In this document: piece after piece, positions 1 through 12,329 of the stretch
Layout: every line of letters starts with the position of its first letter
Position numbering within the stretch: position 1 is the stretch's first letter
DNA from: Puccinia triticina
Lineage: Eukaryota; Basidiomycota; Pucciniomycetes; Pucciniales; Pucciniaceae
Assembly: GCF_026914185.1 (NCBI RefSeq)
Contig: NC_070570.1
Coordinates: 4,960,001 to 5,024,000, forward strand
Length of the DNA: 64,000 nt
Direction of reading: 5' to 3'
The notes under the pieces: generated by a model
What the model saw: the letters and a program-made list of their open reading frames with translations, nothing else
Databases searched by the model: none
What the model was told of the DNA's origin: nothing
Made by a program: the position numbers and the translations under genes

Positions 1-3000
1 CTTGAGTAGCCGATTCAAACTGTCGCCGCACTTCGTCACGATCCGACTTGATGTCCGCCACAGCTTGGTTACCTTGCCGTTTGATCTCCGACATTTCACC
101 CAACAGTTGATTCTGCTGTTCTCTGAACTTGGCCAGTTCCTCCTCTCGAGCTTTTGAGACTTGAGACATCATATGTTCCTCACTACACTTAGTCTCCAAG
201 AGCGCTCGGGTCTCGTCAAGCTCTTTGCTGATCGACTGTTGATGGTGGATATGCTGCTGGATTTCACCTCTGGAATCGGCAAGTTGTTGGTCCAGGGATT
301 CGACTTGGATCTCTAGTTCCTTGGTCCGCTTGAGGTTGGTTTCTTTTTCCTTGAGGACCATAGATTTCTGATTCTCCAAACCGACCGCTTCAGCCTCCTT
401 GTGCTTCAACTTGGACTCGTATTCCATGATGGTCTTCTTCATCTCTCCTAATTGAATCTTCAAGTTCATGTAATCCTTTTCAAGTTGCTCAATCTTATTT
501 TTGAGCTTGAGAGTCGAATCATTTTCGAATTCCAATTTGCCTTCCAGTTCAGCAATCACCATCTTGAGCCTTTTTTCGTTGCGTTCTAGATCTTCTTCGC
601 TTTCCGCTTGTTGTCGTTTGAGGTCTTCATGTACTCGGTGTAATTCATCCTTTTCCTTCTCAAGTTTCTCGATCAAGTGTTGTTGGTCACTAATCGTGGA
701 CTTCAACCGGCGCTCATCATCGACCCATTTCAACTGTTGAGCCTCTAGCTCAGCAATTTGCTTACTGAGATCCTCTTTCCGATTATCCATCTCCTTGACG
801 GCTACCTGAGTGACGTGGTGCAGTTTTACCTCGTTCTCGAATTGATCCTCAAGTGCCTCTAGTTCCTTTCGTGTTGCCTCTAGCTCCTCCACCAAAGCCA
901 TTTCCATCTCCTTGGAGCGAATCAGTTGTTCTTCTTTATTTAAACTGACCAGCCGCTCCTGTTCTAACTCGTTCTCGACCTTCTGCTTCTCCAACTCGAC
1001 CGCGTTCTTCATCGCCTCAAGCTTCTCTCTCTCTTGCCTCTCTTTCTCATTCTTCTCCTTGAGTTGATTCAATTCATTTGCCTTTTTCCGCAGCTCATTG
1101 TCATCTCGAGTAGCCGCCAGTAGAGGTCTGACGCGGGTATAGAGCTGCCACCATGGCCAAGATTTCAACTCATTGTAGATCCTTGCGTTCCGTTGGATAG
1201 TTCGAATCGACATCGCCTTGTTCAAGATCTTCTTCATCTTTCTTTGGTGAATAAACGATCGACAGTTGGCCTGTAGATTGGTGAAGATCTCATATAGATA
1301 CTCATCTCGACGTTCTTCAAGCTCGGCCAGAACGCCAGATTTGAAGAAAACCTTGGTCAGGCCGATCTTGTAAACTGATTCGTCCAATTCTAGGGAACCG
1401 AGCATCCGGATACAGGCCTTCCTGCCGTCCAGATATCCACTTGGGATGATGCCAGGCGTCAAGACTTCATAGCGTTGACGAAACTCGATGAACGGCAGAC
1501 GATTGGGATAACCCAAACGAGCGATCCGAATACCCTCGAGGACACCGTTACAACGCAGCTGATCAAGTACTAACTTCACGTCGATCACGCCGGGCCGCTT
1601 GTCAGGATTGGGAACAATACATCTGACGAAATGAGGTTGGGTGGATTGGAGTTGGTTCATCAGCGAGGTGAGCTGCTCCTTGTGCCTTTGACCGACGGTC
1701 CGAAACGCGCCGCGTTTCACGCCGCGACGCTTTCCAGCACCTGCCATCTGTCCACCAGCCGCGTCGGGATTCATGCCACCCGTGGCAGGACCAGTTGGGT
1801 CGCTGCTAGGGTCTCGATACTCCTCAAATAGAGTGGCGATGAACTTATCATTAGAGCTTGCCAGTACGTTGGTCAAATTGCTGTTCAGCGGGTCCTTGTT
1901 CTTTTCCAACCAGCCTTCAGTACGATATTCGACTTGACCGGCGTAATGTTGAATGATGAAACCGGCGGTGGAATTGAAGCGAGATTTGATAAACTTTGGA
2001 TTGGGGTTCTTCGCCACCAGACCCATCAGCTTTTCGGTGAACGTGAGATCGGTAGCCCTAGGCATGATACATTCCTCGTCAAGGCAGCTTAGAATGCCGA
2101 TCGGATCGGATGAAGATTCGATCAAATCGATCGTAGGTTGAAGGTCAAGACCAAAGTTGACAAAGTCCCAGTCTATATCTTCCTTGGAATACTCTTCCTG
2201 CTCTAGTACAAACATGTGGTGGTTGAAGAATTGCTGTAAACGTTCGTTAGTGTAATTGATACAGAGCTGTTCGAAGCCATTGGTCTCAAAGATTTCGAAA
2301 CCGGCAATATCGAGTACGCCAATGAAGGTCGATTTAAAAGAGGAGAGACTGTTCTGGTTGCCCTTGTTGCTCTTGTCGAGCATGGCGTTGATCTTGTCGA
2401 TGAGCTTACCGAATGATTTCTCGTAAAGAGTGGTACACAGCGAAGAGAGTTCCTCCTTGACCTGCTTCGCATTACGTTGCTGAGTGACAAACTCGCGACC
2501 AGCCTTGATCTTGGGGCGAAGAATACTCTTCTTGAACTCCTCCAGATTGGGCAATCCTAACAGATGAAACGCCTGTTCGAGGTTTGCCAAGGATTCATTC
2601 TCTGTGCCAGTATGGATGTAAGCCACATCAGATCGATCGGACTGCACGGTGATGTTTCCGATGTGCAAAATGATCGAAATGATCTTAAACAGATTGACTT
2701 GTTCCTCGGGACTCAACCCGACCACGTTAAGACTCTCTCGAAGGTTCTTCCATTCCTCTAGATCGTCCATGCCATCGACTACTAGTTTGGTTTTGTTCAG
2801 ATAGTCATAATCTTTGGGGTCGGTGCTGTTGAGCAATAACTTTTCAGCTAGCTCCTCGTCTCCACCGCCACCTGATCCCATCGAGCTACACCCGATCAAA
2901 AGCTGATAGAAGATATGAAACGTCCGTTCTTTCTCGCTGCGAGAGGTGACTCGGGATTTCTCGAGTAGATACCAATCTATATTTGCCCCTGAGATAGCTC

Positions 3001-4141
3001 CAAGCGCGTTGAACTCGATTCTGACAAATTTCCCCTGCGTGCGTACGAAAAGATCAGGGGGGATGGCGCGCATGTTTTGGCTATAGGTAGAACAAAGAAC
3101 TACTTACGAATCGGGACGAGTTATTATTTCTAACCGTTTGAGCATTGCCGAAGGATTCTAAGATCGGGTTGGCTTGTAAGATTTGGCGCTCGAGTTTACC
3201 GAGTCTCTTACCGACCAGATCGACCACTTCGACCCGGGTACTGGTATTTGACCGGCTTCCCAGGGTAGGCCGATTGCTTTCAGCCATGCTATTCTCACTA
3301 CCCGATGCTGGGAACTTGTGAGCACTGGCGATCGCGGTCAGATAGGAGATCACCCGTTTGGTGTTCTCAGTCTTCCCGGCTCCCGATTCACCGGTGATCA
3401 GGATCGATTGATTTTCGCGTTCGCCTAGCATGTGTTGCCAGGATCTCTCAGCGACGGCGTAGACATGAGGTGGGTTTTCTTCGCGTCGCTTGTTTTTGTA
3501 CTGAGAGATCACTTGAGGGGTGTAGATTGGCAGTGGATGATATGGGTTGATGGCCACCAGGAAGAGTCCAGAGTAAGTCTTGAGGATGTAAATAATAGAA
3601 TAGAAAAGAGCAAGTTGTCAGCATTGCGAGAGGGGACATAAAGGGGGTGATTATCGAGTAGACTGACATAGATCATCTTGGCTTCGTAGCGTTGTCTGAG
3701 GTTGTGGACGACGCTAGGTTCGTTGAGGAAGGTGAGGTCGGCGATATCTTCTACCTTGTCGAATTTTGGCGGGTTCATCTTCTCGAGTATGTCGAGTTTG
3801 ACCGTCCGCGTCTTATCGTCGACACACCCCACCTCGACGAGTTGCTGGTCGTTAGATGTTGAGGCGAGATCTTGTGGGTCTTGATCGGTGCTGGTTGTTG
3901 CTGATGATTGATTATCCTTGATGATCCAGCAGGCGAGATAGCCCTTCTTCTCATGAGGTAACCAGAACCATCTCTTTTCGTTAAATTCGGCGGTCGCGGC
4001 TGCATCGGCCATGACCTGTCCGGGTTTCTTGGCCGTCGATTTCATGGCTGATGAGGCGAGGGTGGGTGACAGGAGCTGGTCCTGGGTGCTTGTTGAGGAG
4101 TAGAGACCGCGTAGGCTTTGGCCTCGATCGGTGTTGGCCAT
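1..4141 (-). CDS. Class II (non-muscle type) myosin heavy chain, 3' end missing
   Basis: Actin-based motor expected to drive the contractile ring in fungal cytokinesis. Three exons are seen: 4141-3668, 3578-3108 and 3034-1, joined by GT-AG introns (donors GTCAGT and GTAAGT), all in phase. About 1,326 residues are present and the frame is still open at the window edge. The P-loop [13 protein letters not shown] lies near residues 221-233. The switch I segment NNNSSRFGKF spans the second intron, and the switch II motif DIAGFEIF lies near residue 557. The [14 protein letters not shown] stretch that follows the lever arm is typical of class II myosins. From about residue 950 on, the protein is charged heptad-like coiled coil, the rod. 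The N-terminal 60 residues are low-complexity. The ATG at 4141 opens the only long frame upstream of the SH3-like region. It is divergent from uL11m. Family assignment is firm; the exact paralogue name is not. Confidence 0.95.
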
Positions 4142-4449
4142 CTTCTGACACCGACCAGGGTGGATTTCGGATTATGTACGCGTCTCTTGCTGATGTAGCT
4201 GTTGGATTGGCTGGGTTCCTATGGTTCGAGTCCCATCCAGTGTCCGCCGTCTTCCAGCAGTTCGGTTGGTTGGGTTAAGGTTTCTCGTGCTTGCCTTTCC
4301 TCGGATTGTTGGCGGACAGTCTATGGGCACCACCAACCACCGGGGGATCCGGGGAGACGCTGGATCCTTCCCGGGGAGCCATCGAGCCAGGACCGAGGCA
4401 CAGTCCCGAACCGAACAAGCATCCAAGCCGGAATCATCGCACCTATCCC
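4142..4449. promoter_or_regulatory. Divergent intergenic region between myosin II and uL11m
   Basis: This 308-bp stretch separates two start codons pointing away from each other, so it must hold both 5' UTRs and core promoters. It is GC-moderate and not repetitive. I see no clear TATA box. The assignment as a shared promoter region follows from gene orientation only. Confidence 0.5.
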
Positions 4450-5121
4450 ATGGCAGCACCCACGACAAACCTAGTCCGGTCAGCACGAATCTGTCCCGGT
4501 TTGTTCCAAGCCCGAGATGATACTAACCGCCGAGGAGCTATGCTATATTCACATGAACCGGCAGGCTGATAGTCGAGGCAGGGAAAGCGTCGCCCTCTCC
4601 TCCCGTCGGTCCCGCGCTTGGATCGAGAGGAATCAAAGCAATGGAGTAAGCTCAGAACTTGGTCTTCAAACAAAGCACAACCCATCGGCCGGGCAGAGAC
4701 TGATGGCCACTCGCAACCAACCAGTTTCTGTAAGCTGTTCAATGCACAGACGAGCCACATCGAACCGACGATCCCGATCCGAGTGAATATGACGATCAAC
4801 GGGAAGGATAAGTCGTACAAGTTCAAACTGAACTCGCCAGCAACGACCTACTTCATCAAGAAACATCTCAACGCATCATCCTCATCAACACAATCCCCCT
4901 CATCCTCATCATCCCCACCCCCCGCCAAGAAATCAAGCGCCGCCAGCGATTCCAAGGCACATAGCTTCATCGGCTCCGAACTCAGCCTCAAGTTCATCTA
5001 CCATCTCGCCCTCATCAAAAAATCAGTCGATCATGAGGACCTGGAACACATCCCTCTCGAATCTGTAGCCCGATCAATAGCCGCTCAAGTGAGAAATATG
5101 GGCATCAAACTTGTACCTTGA
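4450..5121 (+). CDS. MRPL11: Mitochondrial large-subunit ribosomal protein uL11m
   Basis: Component of the mitoribosomal GTPase-associated stalk base. Three exons are deduced: 4450-4478, 4565-4645 and 4725-5121, giving 168 residues. The first exon has only 29 nt and ends in a split Arg codon. Intron 1 has a TACTAAC branch-point match at 4521-4527. The second exon encodes the hallmark N-terminal L11 loop with the motif [18 protein letters not shown], and the third opens with FCKLFNAQT, the next conserved L11 block. The C-terminus [19 protein letters not shown] matches the L11 RNA-binding domain. A Ser/Pro/Lys-rich insert of about 30 residues separates the two domains, longer than in bacterial L11 (about 142 residues in total). 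Family assignment is firm. The start rests on the short first exon, which keeps the frame and gives a normal L11 beginning ([18 protein letters not shown]). Confidence 0.9.
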
Positions 5122-6400
5122 CACTCAATTTATTTCTTTTCTTTTGCTTCTTCCTTGCACACTGAAGCTCTTAAAAATGTACATAGACCAGTTGCCCTTT
5201 GACTGGACTGATACCCTTGAGTGCAGACACCTTGCTATGTGCCTTCAACTCTTCCAAACCAAGCTGCCAAGCTAGACTCATGGGCTGATGACAAAACATC
5301 AGGAATTATAGTGTCCAGTCATTGGGGAAAGCCAGTGGCATCCGCATACATCTTTTTCCATACTCAGGCTCAGCAGAGGGTTCTTACAAACACTTTTGAT
5401 GGAGACTAAGACTGGATGTGCCACATCACAAGCATTTGATTGGGTAAGGGTCTTGGCATTGCTGTCAAAGTGTAACTTGGCCATAGATTCCAACTCAAAC
5501 TTAACTAAGTTCCTCCTGGGCGCCAAGTTCCTGCCTCCAAAGGAGGGACTTAGGAAGTGAGGAATTTTTTTGGTGTGAGAGGTACACAGAATTGCACCTT
5601 CTCTGTTTGGCCAAAAACTCATCCAAGCATCCTCATAGAACACATAATGAGTACCCAAGAAGCTCAGGTACATTGTACAATTTTTCTTTTATTCTTCCTC
5701 CATCTTGCACCACAGGTTTTCCAGGGGCTTGTGCAGAGCCTGTTTGAGCTTTTGTTGGCACCCAAAAATCACAAGGCCTGCATACACCCAAACAAAATAG
5801 ACATCAGATATCACTGTTTGAAGGGTGTGACTGGAGGGGGGGACTTATGGCCCAACCAAGTGGAAGATCAGGTCAAGGACCTTGTGCAGGTTTATGTGTG
5901 TAAGATTAGCGGTCAACTCTTCACTTGAAAATACTATTAAGGCTTTGAAGGGGATCCTAAGACCAAGAAAATTTAATGATGCCAATCAGTCTTGTGAAAG
6001 TTGAGAAATCAGATCTGAGCCACCAGAAGATTTTGCAGTGAAATCTTGGTTCCTCAAGATCCCTGAAGTGATCCAGAGTTCCAAAGTTCAGATTTCCCTG
6101 CAAGATCTAAATTTCCAGATTTATTCAAAATTGATGGGAAGTCCTCCAATGAGCATATCAAAGATATATTGGCATTGATTCAGTGAGGAGGAGCATCTGA
6201 ATCAGTGCTGAATTAAAACTAAGTACAAGGTATGCTTTTATAGAAGAATCTTGAGACCTTATGTTGGATGATGATGAAAATGATTCAAGAGGCCACCAGA
6301 TTACTTGAACCATGCTAAATTGGAAGTTGAAAAAATCTTGGTCATTTTGGCAGTGGAAGACTATAGTGTACTAACAATTTTTAGCATTATCTCATCAAGG
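5122..6400. other. Intergenic, no supported gene
   Basis: It begins with the uL11m 3' UTR (T-rich to about 5160). Short frames of up to about 125 codons occur on both strands, but none shows a recognisable domain. A hairpin-like AAGTTCCTCCTGGG / AGGAGGGACTTAGG motif at about 5505-5555 resembles the short AAGTCCCTC repeats near 50.7, 51.0 and 52.6 kb. The rest is probably eroded transposon DNA, which is an inference. Confidence 0.4.
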
Positions 6401-6404
6401 AGGG

Positions 6405-6515
6405 AAAACTCTCTTCTCTTCTTGATTACCAACACGGGTATCACCCACCGAGAAGGGAGTCTTGCCGCCTTGATGACCACCTGATTTGGTAATCAAGAAG
6501 GGAAAGCTCCCATGC
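6405..6515. repeat. Degenerate inverted TCATCAAGG/CTTGATTACC motifs
   Basis: Alternating TCATCAAGGAGGG and CTTGATTACC-type words form short inverted repeats. They look like eroded members of the GATGACCGG/CCGGTCATC minisatellite that is abundant at 19, 50 and 54 kb. Confidence 0.4.
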
Positions 6516-6599
6516 CAATGCCCATTAATGTGTGTTGACCAGAGAAGGAGAGGTCTCTCCTTGGCGACTTTATTTTGATGAAATCCACGGCGTGTGTGC

Positions 6600-6770
6600 C
6601 GAGTCGTGGATCATATCGGCCCAGCGCTTGATCTCGGCCAAGCGGGACTTGGTTATGTGCCAAGGTCCGCCTGCCGCCCAACCTCCCCAATCAAGCCCCC
6701 TTGACACACCCACCATGGCACTCGGCCAAGCGGGAGTTCATGGGTGTGTGCCCAGACGGGCTTGATACCA
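6600..6770 (+). repeat. Dispersed repeat copy 1 (GCTTGATCTTGGCCAAGC family)
   Basis: The block runs from GCGCTTGATCTCGGCCAAGCGGGACTTGG-like text to a TGTGCCCAGACGGGCTTG end. It is paralogous to 21735-21912, with the same order of words (AATCAAGCCCCCTTGA, CACTCGGCCAAG, TGTGCCCAGAC). A third relative of its end lies in reverse at 15608-15690. Function is unknown. Confidence 0.6.
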
Positions 6771-7026
6771 AGTTGAAAAAAATGTTTACAAACACTTCAA
6801 AATGGGCTCTCCTTTGGCACCAATGTACTGCGCAATATAATTTGGATTCTTGTGACATATGACCAAGTTTTGCCGGACCCTATCAGATGTCACATGGGAT
6901 GTCAGGGAAAACCCACACATTGAGGGCGAGGCATTCTTGGTGAAACCTCAAGTTTTGTGGAGCGCTTCCTGTGACAGGTTGAGGCTGGGTGGGTGAGTTG
7001 TGACAGGTCGAGTGAGATTGGTGGCA

Positions 7027-9927
7027 ATGGCCGAGGATGGCCCGAATGACGCCACAAACTTCCTCGGTTCTCTCTCCACAACAAAGATGCCCTCGAGCAT
7101 TCCCTCGACTTCTTCGCACAATTATGGTCTGGCCGCCTATGCCAGCCTGGCCATCCCCATCATCTCGATCTACCGATACAGACAGGCGATCAGCTCGTTC
7201 ATCAGCCCGGACAAGAAGCACAGCCATCCTGCACCCCCACAGACGCCGGCCTATCTGACGACCCCCCAGTATGAGATCGCCCAACGGGAGATGTTCAAGT
7301 TCCGGAGCGACGGCCAACGCGAATTGTTGATCCCTCATCGCGGCAAACTCAGGAAAATCGTCCTCAGACCCACCGCCCAGTCGACGATCAAGTTACATGC
7401 GAAACACTTCATCCCGCCTAAAACCTCCATTCGAACCAACGGCAAAAAATCAGTCGGCGTCAACCGCGAATTTTTCAGACGTCAGTACTCGCATTATAAT
7501 TGCTCTCTTTGGGTGTTATTTTTTTTCTCCTGTTCAGGCTGTTGCTGATATGCCTGCTTTCATCAGAATTGAAATGCTTGTTCATGATCATCATTCCCCG
7601 ATCAACTTCCAAAGAAGTCTTCATGGTTCTAGTACACACCTTCTTCCTCTTAATGAGAACCTATCTCTCGTTTCTTGTGGCAAGGTTGGATGGGATCATC
7701 GTCAGAGATCTAGTCTCTGCTGATCTCAAAGGATTTGCAAAAGGCCTTCTCTACTGGTACTTACTCGCCATTCCGAGCACTTACACCAATTCGATGGTTA
7801 GACTCCTCCCCTTACTACTCATTCAAATGATATATTACAATCAAACTGAAGAAAAATGTTTGATTTCCGTTTTTGAATCAGATACGATTTCTGCAATCTA
7901 AATTGGCCCTCTCATTTCGAACGCGCTTGACGAGATACGCACACGACTTGTATCTCTCGTCGAACCAAAACTTCTACAAGTTAACCAACCTTGACTCGAG
8001 AATCACCGCAGCAGATCAATTTCTTACAGCGGATATAGCCAAGTTCTGCGATTCGTTATCATCACTCTACTCTAACATATCTAAACCGGCACTGGATCTG
8101 ATCCTCTTCAACTACCAACTTGGTAAGAGCATTGGCAAAGTGGGCTCGATGGGCTTAATCATCAACTACTTGATCACCGGATGGATCTTGAGACAAATCA
8201 CGCCGGCCTTTGGCAAACTGAGTGCCGTCGAAACCAAACTGGAGGGCGATTTCAGATTGACCCATGCACGGTTGATCACGAATTCTGAAGAGATTTCGTT
8301 CTACAATGGCTCCCGCTTAGAGAAAGATATTCTCAACCGAACCTACCTCCGCTTGATCAGACACGTCAACTCGATCTTCAAGATCAGGATCGCTTACAGT
8401 ATGGCTGAGGACCTAGTAATCAAGTATGCTTGGAGTGCCGTCGGGTATATGCTCGTCAGTATCCCAGTCTTCTTCCCAAACCAAGCGAGCCAGCCATCCC
8501 GCGCTCCGATCGCCGCTCTCGAGAGCTCCACCGTTCATTCTTCAGTCGCCAAGCGCACCGAATGTATGCCCTCCCCATTTCCCCACCGGATCAGAAGTGT
8601 TTTTCCAAGTCTGACAACCGTGTTGATGATATTTTTATCATCCCGCCCGTCGTGTAGCTTACATTGCCAACAGACGATTAATGCTCTCTCTTGCAGATGC
8701 GGGAGGTCGGATGATGACGTCAGGCAAGGATCTGGCTGAACTAGCAGGCTACACGTCACAAGTGTACACCCTTTTAGCTACCTTACACGATCTCAACCAG
8801 AATCGATTCCAGTCCATCCAAACCGAAGCAGGCAACTGCCGATTCGACATGGGAAATTTCAGCAGTCAAATCATCGAGGGAGAGGAAGACGTCGTCGAAT
8901 TCTCCCACGTGCCTATCGTCGTCCCGAGTTTGATCCCAGGCAGGGATGGTGAGCTCCTGGTGGACGACTTGTCCGTCAAAATTAGAAGGGGCGAACATTG
9001 CTTGATCACCGGTCCGAACGGAGGTAAGTCGACTCCCCTTCGGCTTGAGCGTGTCTGCTCTGACTAATCTTCTACATACGAAAACTCTAGTGGGCAAAAC
9101 CGCGATTGCCAGGATCTTGGCAGGCCTTTGGCCGTGTTTTGAAGGCGTGATCAAGAAACCTCGTGCCGACCAAATCATGTACCTCCCACAGAGACCATAC
9201 TTAAGTTTGGGAAGCTTGCGTGATCAGTTAAGTTTCCCCCGTTCTCTTTGCATCCATCCAAAAATTGCGAAGATATGCTTACGTGCCATATCACATTTCG
9301 TTCAAATAGAGTGATCTATCCCCACAGCTTCCCGGAATTCGAAGCCATGGGTGGCACCGATGAGGAGTTGATGAGGATCTTGGAGCAGGCTCATTTGGGA
9401 TACATTCCTGCCCGAGAAGGAGGCTTCGATACTGTCAAAGAATGGAAAGATGTCTTGAGTGGGGGTGAGAAACAAAGGGTAAGTTTTGTTTTCTCGATCC
9501 ACCTTTTGCTTAACTTTGTGACATAAAAAAAAGTGGATGAAAACCATTATCTCCAAACATTATTCAGGTTGCTATTGCCAGATTGTTTTATCATTCACCA
9601 AGGTTTGGGGTGATGGATGAATGCACCTCCGCGGTGTCGACGGATGTCGAGGGTTTGATGTACCAACACGCGAAGGAGCTAGGGATCACCCTGATTACGA
9701 TCAGCCACAAGCCGTCCTTACTGAAGTACCACGACTATCTATTGAAGTTGGGCATCTCCACCTCCGACGGACAGAATGGGTGGGAGGTGAGCAAGATCGG
9801 CTCGGAGGCGGAGAAACTCGGGACGGTCGAGAAAGAAGTCGACGAGTTGAAGAATCGGTTGGCGGAGGTCGATGATTGGAAAAATCGCCTGCATCAGATT
9901 GCTGTCGAGCTGGCTTTCCAAAAATAA
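7027..9927 (+). CDS. Peroxisomal ABC half transporter, ABCD/ALDP (Pxa) family
   Basis: Predicted to import long- or very-long-chain acyl-CoA into peroxisomes for beta-oxidation, as ABCD proteins do. Seven exons fit in frame: 7027-7484, 7538-7796, 7882-8563, 8658-9023, 9091-9226, 9310-9478 and 9568-9927, giving 809 residues (ALDP 745, yeast Pxa proteins about 850-870). VNREFF and STSKE motifs precede the membrane domain. The ABCD-type EEISFYNG (EAA-like) motif is near residue 374. YIANRRLMLSLADAGGR links to the ATPase domain. Walker A GPNGVGKT is split by intron 4 near residue 588, the signature LSGGEKQR is near 685, and Walker B with FGVMDECTSAVS is near 700. The C-terminus is a short heptad-rich tail. 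An in-frame ATG at 7087 is an alternative start. All catalytic motifs are intact. Assignment to Pxa1 or Pxa2 type is not resolved. Confidence 0.93.
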
Positions 9928-11264
9928 TACATAGAATTCTTCCTTATCTTTAATTTTAGAAATCTCTCCGGTATTAGTACAACTGTCAATAATAAGTCTT
10001 CCACGCATGCATCTGCAAGCTTACTTAGACCCATCTACTACTAATCATTTTGTAACATCCCTCATGATCATTGCATTCATTTCAATATCTTCTTCTCCCT
10101 ATCAGTATGTGTAGACGTCTGTATGTTGTATCACTCTGCTCATAGGCTTCAAGGCCATCGGCCCCTGACCTTGTCCACAGGTGGGTTAATTTCCTGTACA
10201 ATTGTCTATCATGACATCATCTGCATCATTGTTTCTCCTCTCCTCCTTCATATTTATCTACATAGATAGTCTGCTTTCTAATTGTTCAATAGATCTATAA
10301 TGTATTAAAACTTTTTACAGAAGCCAAGTCGTGCAAATATGTAAAGTAGATCAATAGTCAAGAGTTTAAAATGGGCCTTTTTGCACACCAAATTCCCCCG
10401 CGCACACCCAAGAAGGGCTGCACTCCCCTTAGGCTTGATGGCTGGTGCATAACAACTTTAAGGAACTAAGAGCATTGATTACTTTAGTATGTATATGCGG
10501 ACAATCTGACATATTCAGAGACTGAGAAAAGGAAAGAACAATATTTCTTACTGGGATGCCAGTGATAGAGAAGCAAAAGAGAGTTTGAATTTTGGCCATC
10601 AAAGAAATGAAATTGAAACAATGAGAGAAAAAAGGGAAAAAAAGAAAACCTGACCTAACATACCTGGGATGCCAGTGATAGAGAAGCAAAAGAGAGTGAG
10701 AAAAAGAGGGATTACCACCACCACAGGAAGGAGTCTTTGAGAGAAGAGAGAAAACACACTACAAGCATATAACATACAAGTATGCCAATGATGAAATGTA
10801 ACACCATACCACAACAATTAGTGGTTTAACATTAAGCAGACCAAAAGGAACACCACAAAATTACAGGTACAACATGTGTCCTGGACCACTTGGCTCTTTA
10901 AGCAATTGGCACCGAGCAAGAGCCAAGCGGTGACCTCCACTACTCCACACAGCTACTATTCATGTCAGCATTGCTTGACCCTGACTTACCACAAGTCCCT
11001 TTCTTTGGAGGGCCCTGGTACAGCCTGGGCTGGCGCAAAGTGCAACCTCCAATCCCATTGGGAATGGGAGATGTTTCGCATCGGGGTGCTCCGCACCCCC
11101 AGTCCCAGGAGGCTTAGTTAAGTCAGGCTCAACCTACACGCCGGGGTGCTTCCTGGCCCGCCAGTTTCTGGAGAAGACGGGATCACTGGACACGTGAAAC
11201 CCACGTCAAATTCACTACTCCCCCCGTTGTCTCCACCCTCCCATGGAAAATGGGTGGAGACGAC
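9928..11264. other. Intergenic, AT-rich, with a short direct repeat
   Basis: This holds the 3' UTR of the ABC transporter gene and AT-rich sequence without a supported gene. A direct repeat with the core GGGATGCCAGTGATAGAGAA occurs near 10551-10586 and again near 10666-10700, about 115 bp apart. At 11095-11125 a GGAGGCTTAGTTAAGTC word resembles the AAGTCCCTC-type short repeats found later. No domain is seen in any frame. Confidence 0.45.
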
Positions 11265-11427
11265 TTATGGTATTCAAAATTGCATAAGATTTTTTTACAT
11301 AAAATCATAAACTGCAATTTTGGCTGGGAGATGTCACTTTAAGTTTTATGCACGCTGACATCTCCCAGCCAAAATGGGCTTTATGATTTTATGTAAACAG
11401 TGGCATATGCAATTTTGAATACCATAA
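11265..11427. mobile_element. Hairpin MITE, 163 bp
   Basis: The left end TTATGGTATTCAAAATTGCA (11265 on) is matched by its exact reverse complement ending at 11427. Inner inverted blocks at 11293-11312/11380-11397 and 11318-11336/11359-11377 extend the pairing, so nearly the whole unit folds into one stem. A partial relative lies near 12437-12520. No target duplication is visible. Confidence 0.75.
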
Positions 11428-11763
11428 CTGGTGATTTCCTTGTCATTCCACTGGGGAAAATCACAACAATTCCACGGCCGCCTCTGGGATCCCAGTGGAA
11501 ACGTCCCTGTGGGTTCCTTGTTGTTCTCAACAGCAAGTAACCCACGGATGCCATCACGTTGCCAGTGTTAGGGTTATTTCAGTTATATCCGCTGGCTCGT
11601 GTGTGTTTTGAGGACACTCAACGGCTCCCAAGGGAGGCAATCCCCGGCCCGCCACCCCGCCCTCTGACCCTTCAGTCCCACTTCCTCACGGCTCCCGGAG
11701 GCTCACCTTCACATCATCAACCCCACACACCTTTCTTCCCAACCCAATCCACACACACCCACC

Positions 11764-12329
11764 ATGGCCGCCCCCTCGCCCCTCCTCCTGGGCCTCAGCT
11801 GGATCCAGCAAGCGTGCGGGAAGCAAATAACAATTGAGTTGCCGGCGAACGGTGCCGTCTTGCGTCCAGGGCAGCAGGCCAACATCATCCTCAAGCTGAC
11901 CTGTGAGTGCCCCCAGCAGCTTGCTAAGGGCTGAGAGGACTGTCCGTGCAGACCGTTGCGCTCTCCCTCGGCCTCAAAGCCGCCGCCCCCCAGGCCTTGG
12001 AAGCTGCCCTCAGCCACCTCGTGCTCAAGACACTCTACGCCAGCGACCTGCACATTGATCCGCGCAACTACAGCTACCGCCTCTCGCTCATCCTCCCGCA
12101 CAAGCCCTCTCTCTCCCTGTGCTGACATCTTCCCTGACCCGCGCCTTTTTCCGCGCATAGCTACAAGCTCGTGCTCTCCCAGTACCTCCTCCTTGGAGTA
12201 TGCTCACTTGCTCCCTCTTTGTGCCGCTCAGCGCGCTGACCAGCCCTGTGTGCTTTGTGTTTTCCCCAACAGGCCACCCAAAGCCTGATGCTGTACAGCA
12301 ACTCCACCATTGTCAAGCTGCAGAAGTAA
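11764..12329 (+). CDS. Small secreted-type protein of unknown function, one junction unresolved
   Basis: Probable exons are 11764-11902, 11952-12118, 12161-12197 and 12273-12329. The last three join cleanly by GT-AG introns and end at a TAA. The readable pieces are KQITIELPANGAVLRPGQQA, then TVALSLGLKAAAP, LVLKTLYASDLHI, NYSYRLSLILPHKP, then YKLVLSQYLLLG and ATQSLMLYSNST. The order (beta-rich N-terminus, Tyr-Ser/Thr-rich middle, short N-glycosylation-like end) resembles small secreted proteins common in basidiomycetes; that is a family impression, not a match. Exon 1 ends in phase 1, but the best frame of exon 2 needs phase 0 at the obvious CAG, so either the true splice site differs or the copy carries an indel. 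The N-terminus is not a convincing signal peptide. Codon use is strongly C-ending, unlike the flanks. Confidence 0.5.

Noticed and set aside
4618..5121. Single 167-codon frame starting at 4618
   Set aside because: Its first 36 codons read through exon 2 in the wrong frame and the second intron; the spliced uL11m model explains all conserved L11 blocks.
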